DNA of 64,000 nt from Bacteroidota bacterium (GCA_963169345.1 CAUJCT010000027.1:62001-126000), one strand, 5' to 3'. Counted from the stretch's first letter, positions 44,201 to 52,162 are shown. Translations and numbers: made by a program. Notes: generated by a model from the sequence alone, not told the origin.

Positions 44201-44628
44201 CAGGAAGCGAGAAATGGACCAGACTCTATAATTTTGACAATGAGGACAAGCTCTTTAAGTCATTCCTTCAGGCCGGTATGGCCAGGGTAATAGTGACCGT
44301 CAGACCAGGTTTTGAGGAGACAGTCATGCACTATATGGAAACTGGTCAGATTTGGAACGGTAGTGAGGTGCCTGTAATTGGTGATGACCTCTACCTCTCG
44401 ATAATAGAGGAACTAAAGGTGCCTGAATACACGATTGATGAAATTTGGGAAACTAAGGTGCCAACTTCACTGACCATTATACAAGCAGATTCCATAAGCC
44501 TTGACGCCTCAGGTCTTCCTTGTTGGTGCGACACTGAGATTCCCCCTTCAGAATCCATTTCCAATGATCCAAACTCCCTGTTAAACCTAGAAGTGTTCAT
44601 TGAAGGGTACACTTCGCCTGAAGCCTGA
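41221..44628 (+). CDS. Large uncharacterised protein of putative toxin/delivery cassette
   Basis: 1135 aa intact ORF, no signal peptide or recognised domain; central Ser/Thr/Glu-rich segment and Gly/Ser/Tyr segment, then a highly charged helical stretch. Stop overlaps the next start (TGATG). Confidence 0.8.
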   Translation: MPSPTKTTLFSIKTSRSPELLSTAAKQNFYIFHPDETSGAFYDAVEIKEPEETVREVMEATAETFSPLDKDGIIAINSAMYDFAMGNLPRKGELVYSEVNTIIGTLTAINSGNKIILWDNLFYQTISNQDPYVREAILYLLIANHLKENFASIPTDNDGIRDWANARVVMPKELFAIEQSYHTATTSVVDMPEPELAKKYVISAEASLKAELAAIALKEIEILEKAYLAAQKQAEAAYVVTYNEDLIDAIDVATKVTIVDQFSNFSFTDFENPFTIPAYTWAPEEQINEAAIEAGTTEYSFFVLDNNDLLADSTYVDVKKDISNFIRSNLQKTFISTNFNLESMDVNGTSIPTCSLENRYNQKYSYYFKAVKKADDKYAIILSVDTKIDCIKLLSATLTCGTEYTSHSYTSTNGVVTVVFANDSHVDIDDVNSTIATSGELKFNNGLILSWSQLLDMSDGSYGIMTEGSNLAGNASVFIPSGFGLTRIGLAEYKKVEQYLCCYVPGEVSHIENVMAREYKERSTRRLRRSEESVTSSSETESENQTDTSSTSRFDMQKEAAVVVQDSYNSTRNQSFHAGANAGYDSGAYNTSLDLSYDTGSSFAVNSSKQQNNRDSITVAKDVVEKTLKRVVSKVKEERVRRIVEEFEEQNRHGFDNRLGATHISGVYRWIDSKYNNELHNYGKRLQYEFMIPEPSAFHFIAKASGVSSGTEIPLIQPLDPRKDQFGSLSPLKSSASITEDNYHLWAAAYNAIVTPPPPKIQVMGKSFKMPDDGQPWYLGNKSVTEDITIPEGYGLNKAYISAIGERGDVAGRYYVAIGDNTREYWSGNVPKQLFLEDNENLELDKYVGSVPVGVQYILIKVGLVTLTLELIRKQETYANWQLETFNAIMDAYETKLQEYKDSVAEMQAKKSGSMKDNPAYYREIENMVLRKNCMSYLIGHINMGKSFVAGSETKEFNVKINEEMDKYASSVKFLEQAFEWSIMSYIFYPFYWAGSEKWTRLYNFDNEDKLFKSFLQAGMARVIVTVRPGFEETVMHYMETGQIWNGSEVPVIGDDLYLSIIEELKVPEYTIDEIWETKVPTSLTIIQADSISLDASGLPCWCDTEIPPSESISNDPNSLLNLEVFIEGYTSPEA

Positions 44629-46874
44629 TGAAAGAGGATTTCACTAAGTTTGTGTTCAAGGATAAGCTTGGCTATAAAGGGATTGCTGGCGCCAAACAGG
44701 ATCCCGTGTATACCAAACAGCCTATAGATTATGATCTTTTGCTGAAATTGTTGGATGGGGATGGAATTGTAGATTATGATTATAAAAAACTGTTAAGCTC
44801 AAAGGTGATAGAGGTTAAAGGAGAATTCGATGGTTTGCATTATAGCCCTCCAAGAACTATAAAAATTGATAATCTGCCGACAGTAAATATAGGAGGATTA
44901 GAGATAACCTTAAATGTTTCAGCACTAGTTAATACAAAAAAAGGTAAGATAAATCGTGATGATGATAATTCTCTAAGTGTAATTATTGATTTAGAACATG
45001 AAACGGATAAATTCATTTACTATATAAAATACTCCAATCATGAGGATCTAAAGGGAGATAACAAATATGCCCTGATTATAACTACTTCTGACTTTGATGA
45101 TTTCCTGTATATCCAGAAAAGAGCACGCCACTTTTTAATAAACTCCAATGAAGATTTCATTTACAGAATTTTTGATAATGCCTTCGAGTCCGCCGGCAAG
45201 AATAGGAATAAACTCGATTTCCTCTATGAGCAGGCACCGTTATGGGTGATAAGCAGGCGCGGACCTTATATAGTTTGTGCTGACCTAAAACTGATTTTGC
45301 AAGGAAATGTAAATCAGTTTGGAACGGATGAAGAGAAGGCGGTGATAAATATCCTAAAGTCATTCCTGCACCCGAAAACTTCAATTGTAAGGAATGATAA
45401 TGATTCCAGTTTTAAACCTGATGGAGGTCTCATCCTATCAAGACTTATTACAGAAAGGATTTCCGATGACAAAGATTCAGATCTTCTATTTCATGTCTTA
45501 TATAAGAAAATAAATAATTTCGGAGGAAATGATAATTTTGACCTTTTTATCAAAGTAATGTATATATTGTGGCTGAATAGCACATATCCTACTGCAGATC
45601 TGGATGAAGAGAAGAATGGTATTTCCGATGTAATTATTATTAATTACAAGTCAACTAAAATGCTTGGTTTCTTAAATTCAAGTTTTAGTTTTGAATTCGA
45701 TGGAGTGTACATAAGTATTAAAAAAGAAGAATTCGTTCGTGAAACTTACAATATGGCCGAAAAAACTATAGATGACGCTATCTTTAAAACAGTCCAGATA
45801 GCAAGGCCACATCTGTATCAAAGTATAAATGTACCCGTCAAACAGGAAAATGATGAACTGAAACAACCTCAAAATATCATTCCTGCCTTTTTCTTAAAAG
45901 CTATAGCGGATAAAAATCTATGGGATAATATCGAAAAGGCATCCTGGCTTTCCTTGGATATCATAACAACTGTAACAGGCTTTGGAAATTTATTGAAATT
46001 AAGACATTTGACTCATTTAAGTAAGACCTTAAAGTTTATAAAAACAGGTTTGGGGATAATTGAGGTATCTAGCGGGACAACAGGTGTTCTTTTGAATTTT
46101 ATTAATGAATGTGATAGTGAAAACAGCACCTGTGATACAATTAGGACATTCTTGATCTACATTGACCTTGCTATATTGGGGGTAGATGGTATAACCAGTG
46201 CTCTTTTAAGGAAATCTGCACGGGAAGTTATAGATACCGGTATACCCGCATTATTAAGTAAAAACCATCCGGAAGTTTTATTGTATTTAAATAAATTTGC
46301 ACGTGTTTCAGAAAATGAGGTTGACTTATTAAAAATCAGCAAGGAGTCAAAGACTGATGAGTTATTTAGAAAAATCAAGGAAAGGTTTGATAATATTACA
46401 GGGAAAAAGATTCTAACACATTATGATATCAAGAAACTAAGGCGATTATTGAAGGATTTTGGTGTAGATTTGCAGGTTGTAGATAAAAACCCTAAATTTA
46501 AAGAGAAATGGAAAAAATGGAGTGACCCTACGAATAGAAGGAAAGTATTAGGATCATTTGACCCCAAAAGCAGGATTATGTTTATAACCTCAAAAGTTAC
46601 GGAATATACAGTGGAACATGAAATGATGCATATGAAATTATGGTACAAAATGAATGTTGAATTTCCTGAGTTGGAAAATTTATATTCTAAAATTTCAATT
46701 CGTGTCCATGAAGAATATGTCCTATCTGAATTGTTAAAAAGTTCTAAAAAATTAGATGAATCAGATATTCTTCTTGATTTGGATAATGTTAATATATTTA
46801 GAGAACTGGAAGATTTAGATAAAGTCAATTTAGATTATTTCAAAAATTGGCAGTTAACAGACCATATTGATTAA
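44628..46874 (+). CDS. Putative polymorphic toxin with C-terminal zincin-like metallopeptidase (HExxH-type) domain
   Basis: 748 aa; C-terminal EYTVEHEMMHMKLWYKMN followed by downstream acidic HEEYVLSELL; preceded by a hydrophobic pre-toxin-like segment (ITTVTGFGNLLKL...FLIYIDLAILGVDGITSALL). Confidence 0.72.
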   Translation: MKEDFTKFVFKDKLGYKGIAGAKQDPVYTKQPIDYDLLLKLLDGDGIVDYDYKKLLSSKVIEVKGEFDGLHYSPPRTIKIDNLPTVNIGGLEITLNVSALVNTKKGKINRDDDNSLSVIIDLEHETDKFIYYIKYSNHEDLKGDNKYALIITTSDFDDFLYIQKRARHFLINSNEDFIYRIFDNAFESAGKNRNKLDFLYEQAPLWVISRRGPYIVCADLKLILQGNVNQFGTDEEKAVINILKSFLHPKTSIVRNDNDSSFKPDGGLILSRLITERISDDKDSDLLFHVLYKKINNFGGNDNFDLFIKVMYILWLNSTYPTADLDEEKNGISDVIIINYKSTKMLGFLNSSFSFEFDGVYISIKKEEFVRETYNMAEKTIDDAIFKTVQIARPHLYQSINVPVKQENDELKQPQNIIPAFFLKAIADKNLWDNIEKASWLSLDIITTVTGFGNLLKLRHLTHLSKTLKFIKTGLGIIEVSSGTTGVLLNFINECDSENSTCDTIRTFLIYIDLAILGVDGITSALLRKSAREVIDTGIPALLSKNHPEVLLYLNKFARVSENEVDLLKISKESKTDELFRKIKERFDNITGKKILTHYDIKKLRRLLKDFGVDLQVVDKNPKFKEKWKKWSDPTNRRKVLGSFDPKSRIMFITSKVTEYTVEHEMMHMKLWYKMNVEFPELENLYSKISIRVHEEYVLSELLKSSKKLDESDILLDLDNVNIFRELEDLDKVNLDYFKNWQLTDHID

Positions 46875-46878
46875 TTTA

Positions 46879-47202
46879 ATGAAGCATACTGAGGCACAAA
46901 TAATAGATATATTTAATAAGGTTATGAATGACCTTAATTTTAAATATTATAATAATAAGCCAATAAAAGTATCATATCTAACTGATATTAGAGAATATGA
47001 AAGATATTATCCTAAAAAGGAGGCGTGGCTAGCTATGGGCAGATGGTTTGATGAAGATTATTTAGGAGGTAAGGATAATGTTGTATCAATAGTTATCGAT
47101 GATGAAACCGGAATAGCGGATTTTTTTCATAGTCATACTGGTCATGGCTCCTCTCTCAGATTAAAAATTGATATCAAAGGAAAATATATCCCAGGTGAAT
47201 AG
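46879..47202 (+). CDS. Putative immunity protein
   Basis: ATG 46879 sits 4 nt after the toxin stop (46872-46874); small cytosolic protein immediately downstream of the toxin domain. Confidence 0.6.
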   Translation: MKHTEAQIIDIFNKVMNDLNFKYYNNKPIKVSYLTDIREYERYYPKKEAWLAMGRWFDEDYLGGKDNVVSIVIDDETGIADFFHSHTGHGSSLRLKIDIKGKYIPGE

Positions 47203-47221
47203 CATGTTTCTGTATTTTAAT

Positions 47222-47394
47222 TAATGGTTCTACGTGGCCTCAACCCTTCATGTTAAGTCCTTTTCAGCTACGCCTGATGCAATTCTGACTTAGAAGTTGC
47301 ATGAAGTGAATTTGGTATATCTGATAAAAAAGCAAATTTTAATACATATCAACAGATGGGTTCACCAGTCCTTTATAAAAAATTAATTGATTAA
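47222..47394 (+). pseudogene. Apparent remnant of a displaced toxin C-terminus
   Basis: Broken reading frames encode WFYVASTLHVKSFSATPDAILT and, in another frame, SEFGISDKKANFNTYQQMGSPVLYKKLID*; TAA (47392-47394) is 1 nt before the ATG of the SMI1-like gene. Confidence 0.4.
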
Positions 47395-47395
47395 T

Positions 47396-47806
47396 ATGGA
47401 ATTACATTTAGATTTAAGCGAACAAAAAATAACCAATCTTGATATTGACGAATTTGAAAAGTCTATAGGTTATAAACTACCCGAAAGCTATAAAGAATTC
47501 ATTCTTAAGTACAATGGTGGAATTCCAAATAAACCTTATTTTAATCAGTATCATTTTAACTGTTTTAATTCTATTAAATACGGTGAAAGTACGATTGAGG
47601 CTGTTTATAAAATTATTAAAGATATACTTCCAAATGGTTACTTCCCTATAGCTTGGGATCCCGGTGGGGCGTTATTTTGCTTTGATTTGAACAAGGGAGG
47701 CACATACGGATTTCTGTATTTTCTACCTGAAGGTGATGATCCTGAACTTGTAACTGAAAATTTCCAGGATCTTTTGGATGAATTGATTGAGACAAACTTA
47801 TGGTAA
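47396..47806 (+). CDS. SMI1/KNR4 family (SUKH) immunity-like protein
   Basis: IDEFEKSIGYKLPESYKEFILKYNGGIPNK...FPIAWDPGGALFCFDLNKGGTYGFLYFLPEGD is typical of SUKH proteins. ATG start set at 47396. Confidence 0.85.
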   Translation: MELHLDLSEQKITNLDIDEFEKSIGYKLPESYKEFILKYNGGIPNKPYFNQYHFNCFNSIKYGESTIEAVYKIIKDILPNGYFPIAWDPGGALFCFDLNKGGTYGFLYFLPEGDDPELVTENFQDLLDELIETNLW

Positions 47807-48015
47807 TTTCTCTTAACCCTAAGTCTGATTTTGCTTAATAATGTCATTTCAAACCCTGTAAAATAATGTTTAGCTACATAACTGAAGCAATAAAAAAGTT
47901 CATAAGCAAATACGTCTTAGAGAAACTAGGTGGATGAACTGGGGCGTATAGTTTGAGGGTGTGAATGAAGCATCAATAAATTGTATTTTCTTTTATTGAC
48001 TATCAAATACATTTA

Positions 48016-48096
48016 CCTTATTATTTTAAACTATTGATTTAATTTTTGCCTTGTTATTTTAAATCAATTGTTGTAGTTTTGCCTTGTTATTTTAAA
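48016..48096 (+). repeat. Three direct repeats of CCTTRTTATTTTAAA at exact 33-bp spacing, upstream of the DUF4143 gene
   Basis: Copies at 48016-48030, 48049-48063 and 48082-48096, ending 5 bp before ATG 48101. Confidence 0.8.
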
Positions 48097-48100
48097 GCAA

Positions 48101-49378
48101 ATGTATAGAGAATCGATAAAATATCTTGAGCAATGGCATAAAAATAAAAATAGAAGACCGCTAATAATCAATGGTGCACGACAAATTGGTAAGAGTTGGT
48201 TAGTGAGACATTTTGGTGAAAAAATCTATTCGAAAAATTATGTCGAAATCAATTTTGAGAAAAAACCTCACTTGTGCAAAATTTTTGAAAAAAATCTAGA
48301 TATTCAACGCATCCTTTTAGAAATTGAAATTTCTGAAAATGTGACAATAGATGACAAAACTTTGCTCTTTTTGGATGAAATACAGCAATGCCCTAAAGCC
48401 ATAATGGCCCTTAGATATTTTTATGAAGATCATCCAAAACAGGCAGTCATTGCAGCTGGTTCACTGTTAGAGTTTCAATTAAAAGATATACCTTTTCCCG
48501 TTGGAAGAGTCGAAATTCTACATCTTTTCCCAATGAATTTTGAAGAGTTCTTATTGGCCACTAAGAATGAAAAACTTTTACCGTATGTGCAACTGAAAAT
48601 GCAAGCTAGTGAAGTAATTGAAAATAAAATATACCATGAACTGCTTAACTATTATTGGGTTGGCGGTATGCCTGCTTGTGTAAAAGAGTTTGTTGAAACT
48701 AAAAATTACAAGACTGTTAGAAAAATTCAGGAAGACTTATTGTACACTTTTCAGCAAGATTTTTCTAAATATTCCCCACACGTTAACAAAGATTGCTTGT
48801 TGGATATTTTAAATTATATTCCTCAAAATATAGGTAGTCAAATAATCTATTCCAAATTGAGTGAAAGATCGAGTGTACCAACTATTAAAAAAGGAGTATT
48901 AGTGCTTGCTGCTGCCAAGTTATTTACGCTTATACACAATGTTTCAGTCAATAGTTTGCCCTTCACTGTTAGCAATAAACAATTTAAAGCCCTTTTTATA
49001 GATATTGGACTTTTGCTTTGTGTCAGTAGGGTAAACTACGAAACCATCTTCTTAAATTCAGATTTAAATACAAACTTTACTGGGGCATGGGCAGAGCAGT
49101 TTGTAGGTCAACAACTTCTGTCAAACCACTTTCTACCTTTACATTATTGGGCAAGAACAAAAGCAAACAGTAGCGCCGAAGTCGACTTTGTAATAGAAAA
49201 AGAAGGTAAAATTATACCAGTAGAAGTTAAGTCGGGCAAATCTGGAAAACTCAGAAGCTTAAACCTGCTACTAAGCGAACATCCAAACATTAAAAAAGCG
49301 CTTATTTATTCTAAAGCTATAAACGGAAATGAAGGTAAACTGCACTTTCTGCCAATTTATTCGGCTGGAAGTTTATGA
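48101..49378 (+). CDS. AAA ATPase with C-terminal DUF4143
   Basis: RRPLIINGARQIGKSWLVRHFG Walker A; LLFLDEIQQCPKAIMALRYFYED; FTGAWAEQFVGQQLL; WARTKANSSAEVDFVIEKEGKIIPVEVKSGKSGKLRSL. Confidence 0.92.
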   Translation: MYRESIKYLEQWHKNKNRRPLIINGARQIGKSWLVRHFGEKIYSKNYVEINFEKKPHLCKIFEKNLDIQRILLEIEISENVTIDDKTLLFLDEIQQCPKAIMALRYFYEDHPKQAVIAAGSLLEFQLKDIPFPVGRVEILHLFPMNFEEFLLATKNEKLLPYVQLKMQASEVIENKIYHELLNYYWVGGMPACVKEFVETKNYKTVRKIQEDLLYTFQQDFSKYSPHVNKDCLLDILNYIPQNIGSQIIYSKLSERSSVPTIKKGVLVLAAAKLFTLIHNVSVNSLPFTVSNKQFKALFIDIGLLLCVSRVNYETIFLNSDLNTNFTGAWAEQFVGQQLLSNHFLPLHYWARTKANSSAEVDFVIEKEGKIIPVEVKSGKSGKLRSLNLLLSEHPNIKKALIYSKAINGNEGKLHFLPIYSAGSL

Positions 49379-49472
49379 AGGTTTATTTAATCATACCACG
49401 AAAAAATATTACAGTTTGTAAATTTTTTCAAAATAAATAATTGTCCTAAATTGGGTGAGGTAATTATACTCT

Positions 49473-50234
49473 TCAAAACGCTTTTGCAATATCCAAAAAG
49501 TCTCTGGCTTTTAGAGCAGCACCACCAATAAGGGCGCCATCAATATCAGACATTGAGAACAGTGATTGCGCGTTATCCGGTTTCACACTGCCACCGTATA
49601 AGATAGATATGCCGTTCGCTGTTTCAGCGCTGCTTATATCCGACAATACTTTTCTGATATGAATATGCATTTCATTGGCTTGCTCTGCACTGGCTGTTTT
49701 ACCTGTACCTATAGCCCATACAGGTTCGTAAGCAATAATACATTTAGCTATATCATCATTGCTCAGGCCGGCTAGCGCTTCGGTCAACTGTGCACTTACA
49801 ACATCAAAATGTCTGTTGCTTTCGCGTTCCTCTAATGTTTCTCCAATGCAATACACTGGTGTGATGCCGTGTTTTAAAGAAGTTTGAATCTTTGCACCAC
49901 AAGAAGCATTGGTTTCGTTGTAATACTGTCTTCTTTCACTGTGTCCAATCAATGTGTGATGTACACCGATTGAAGTCAGCATAGAGGCTGATACTTCTCC
50001 GGTATAGGCCCCTTGTTCAAACTGATTGATATTTTGAGCGCCCACTATAATACCTGAACCTTCCATTTGTTTTGCTAACGATTGCAGATGAATGAAGGGC
50101 GGAAACACCATCAGAGTGGCGTCGTTCATCAGTTCCGAATCAGCCATTGTTCTGATTTCCTGAGCTAAACCTTGACCTTCTAGTAAGGTTTTGTGCATTT
50201 TCCAATTGCCTGCGGCTATTTTTTGTCTTTTCAT
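49473..50234 (-). CDS. tpiA: Triosephosphate isomerase
   Basis: KIAAGNWKMHKT; HTLIGHSERRQYYNET; IAYEPVWAIGTGKTAS; ILYGGSVKPDNA. Start MKRQK at 50234 overlaps the upstream stop by ATGA. Confidence 0.95.
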   Translation of the reverse strand: MKRQKIAAGNWKMHKTLLEGQGLAQEIRTMADSELMNDATLMVFPPFIHLQSLAKQMEGSGIIVGAQNINQFEQGAYTGEVSASMLTSIGVHHTLIGHSERRQYYNETNASCGAKIQTSLKHGITPVYCIGETLEERESNRHFDVVSAQLTEALAGLSNDDIAKCIIAYEPVWAIGTGKTASAEQANEMHIHIRKVLSDISSAETANGISILYGGSVKPDNAQSLFSMSDIDGALIGGAALKARDFLDIAKAF

Positions 50235-51400
50235 GATTTCTCCCAATTTCTATAAGTAGTTTCTATTTCAAAAATGTGTTGTAAAATTTGTTTATCCTCT
50301 TCCAGGAGTTGAACATGGCGCCTTTCCATAACCTTCTCGGCTGTTTGAAAAGCCTTCTTCGGCATATAGGTCTCGAAGCCCTGAGAACCACCCCAACTAA
50401 AGGATGGTACAAAATTTCGAGGAAATCCTGAACCAAAAATATTAGCTGAAACGCCCACTACAGTTCCGGTATTGAACATGGTATTGATACCACACTTGCT
50501 ATGGTCGCCCATAAACAAACCGCAAAACTGTAATCCGGTTCTTTCGAAGTTTCCTGTGGCGTAATTCCAGAGTTTGACTTCTTCATAATTGTTTTTAAGA
50601 TTGCTGTTATTGCTGTCTGCACCAAGATTGCACCATTCACCTAAAACTGAATTGCCCAAAAAGCCATCGTGCCCTTTGTTGGAGTATCCAAAAATAACCG
50701 AATTGCTTACTTCCCCTCCTACTTTGCTGTGTGGACCGATGGTAGTCCCGGTATAAATTTTGGCACCCATTTTAACACCGGCACCTTCGCATAACGCAAA
50801 TGGTCCGCGTATCATGGCGCCTTCCATTACTTCCGAATTTTTACCTAAGTAAATTGGTCCCTCACTTGAATTAAAAATTGCAGCTTCGGCTTTTACACCC
50901 TCCTCCACAAAAATGGGATACTGACCAAAAACAGTATTGGTAGAGCTCAGTTTAGCAGAGGTTTTACCTTTTGTCAACAAATTAAAATCAAGGTCAATTT
51001 GCTGATGATTCAAAGTAAAAATATTGTGAATACGCTGAATGAGTATGGCCCCTTCAAAAGAGATGAGCTCAAGAGGTTCATCCTGAAAATGTGCAGACCT
51101 GTATGCCAGGATGCTATCATTTTGTTTGAGCATCTGGCCAACTTTCAATTGGTTGACAGCATTTAAAACAGACTCATCAGGCAATAGTCTGCCATTGATG
51201 AAAACATTATCATGAGAGAGATTGGCCGGAAATTTAGCCTGCAGATAATCACTGGTTAAATAACTAATTGCCGCAGAGCAATGCAATTGCCATTTTTCGG
51301 CTATTGTAAGAATACCACAACGCATAAGAGCAGCCGGTCGGGTGAGAGACAGCGGTTGCAAATGTTGTACGATCTGGTCGTCAAATAAAACGATGTTCAT
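50231..51400 (-). CDS. GlmU-like putative sugar nucleotidyltransferase with left-handed beta-helix
   Basis: MNIVLFDDQIVQHLQPLSLTRPAALMRCGILTIAEKW; hexapeptide-like region IYLGKNSEVMEGAMIRGPFALCEGAGVKMGAKIYTGTTIGPHSKVGGEV. Confidence 0.85.
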   Translation of the reverse strand: MNIVLFDDQIVQHLQPLSLTRPAALMRCGILTIAEKWQLHCSAAISYLTSDYLQAKFPANLSHDNVFINGRLLPDESVLNAVNQLKVGQMLKQNDSILAYRSAHFQDEPLELISFEGAILIQRIHNIFTLNHQQIDLDFNLLTKGKTSAKLSSTNTVFGQYPIFVEEGVKAEAAIFNSSEGPIYLGKNSEVMEGAMIRGPFALCEGAGVKMGAKIYTGTTIGPHSKVGGEVSNSVIFGYSNKGHDGFLGNSVLGEWCNLGADSNNSNLKNNYEEVKLWNYATGNFERTGLQFCGLFMGDHSKCGINTMFNTGTVVGVSANIFGSGFPRNFVPSFSWGGSQGFETYMPKKAFQTAEKVMERRHVQLLEEDKQILQHIFEIETTYRNWEKS

Positions 51401-51436
51401 TGTATGGTCGGCAAAAATCGTTAAAAACCTTAAGAT

Positions 51437-51467
51437 AAAAAAAAATCCCGACACAAATCGGGATTTT
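51437..51467 (-). terminator. Intrinsic terminator of rpmE2 on the minus strand
   Basis: aaaatcccga-cacaaa-tcgggatttt perfect stem with a long A run on its left (U tract on minus-strand RNA). Confidence 0.75.
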
Positions 51468-51486
51468 AAATACCTTATTGAAGGAA

Positions 51487-51735
51487 TTACTTTCTTTCGT
51501 AACGTTTGCGGAATTTCTCAACCCTACCTGCAGTGTCAACAAGTGTTTGTTTACCGGTAAAGAAAGGGTGACTTTTGTCTGAAATCTCCAGTTTGTACAA
51601 TGGGTACTCTTTTCCGTCTTCCCAAGTTGCAGTTTCTTTGGTCTCAACACAGCTACGTGTTAAAAAAGAATGCTCGCTGGTCAAATCTTTGAAAATGACG
51701 AAACGGTAACTTGATGGATGTATGCCTTCTTTCAT
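51487..51735 (-). CDS. rpmE2: 50S ribosomal protein L31 type B
   Basis: [29 protein letters not shown]...[36 protein letters not shown]. Confidence 0.94.
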   Translation of the reverse strand: MKEGIHPSSYRFVIFKDLTSEHSFLTRSCVETKETATWEDGKEYPLYKLEISDKSHPFFTGKQTLVDTAGRVEKFRKRYERK

Positions 51736-51885
51736 GATCTTTTTCTTTTTGGGAGTGCAAAAGTATGAATAAATTTTGATGATGCAAAGGAAAAAATAAA
51801 AATTAGATAAGACTTTAACTTACTTATTTTTTGATTGAGTCGTCATACCATCAGAATATCTAATAATAAGTTTGTGCCTGCTCAT

Positions 51886-52162
51886 GCCGCAGGCTTGGCA
51901 CTTACTTTTTTTTATGGCAAAAAAAAGTAAGCAACTAAGCAAAGCGTTCTCACGAGCTTGCGAGTAAAAAAAGGCCACCACGAACCAAAATTTCAATCAT
52001 GGCTTTGCCGCTGCAAACCTCTCCTGCTCGTGGCTGCCATGATTTAAATTCTACGCGTTTGTTACTCCCTCTGGTCGTGAGATCGCTCCGCTAAGTTACT
52101 CCCTCCGGTCGTGAGATCGCTCCGCTAAGTTACTCCCTCCGGTCGTGAGATCGCTCCGCTAA
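51886..52162. repeat. Compound intergenic repeat element with hairpins and three 34-bp tandem repeats
   Basis: 13-bp perfect inverted repeat cttactttttttt/aaaaaaaagtaag (51901-51931), aatcatggc/gccatgatt (51995/52036), and 3x gttactccctcyggtcgtgagatcgctccgctaa (52061-52162). Confidence 0.7.

Noticed and set aside
39980-47806. Complete prophage or contractile injection system
   Set aside because: Only one phage-fibre-like protein is present; no sheath, tube, baseplate, portal, terminase or integrase-like proteins are seen in the window.
48016-48096. 15-bp repeats at 33-bp spacing as a mini-CRISPR
   Set aside because: Repeats and the 18-bp intervals are too short, intervals are partly similar to each other, and the array overlaps a promoter-like sequence.
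52061-52162. Three 34-bp repeats as a possible CRISPR array
   Set aside because: Units are contiguous with no spacers and no cas genes are nearby; this is a tandem repeat.
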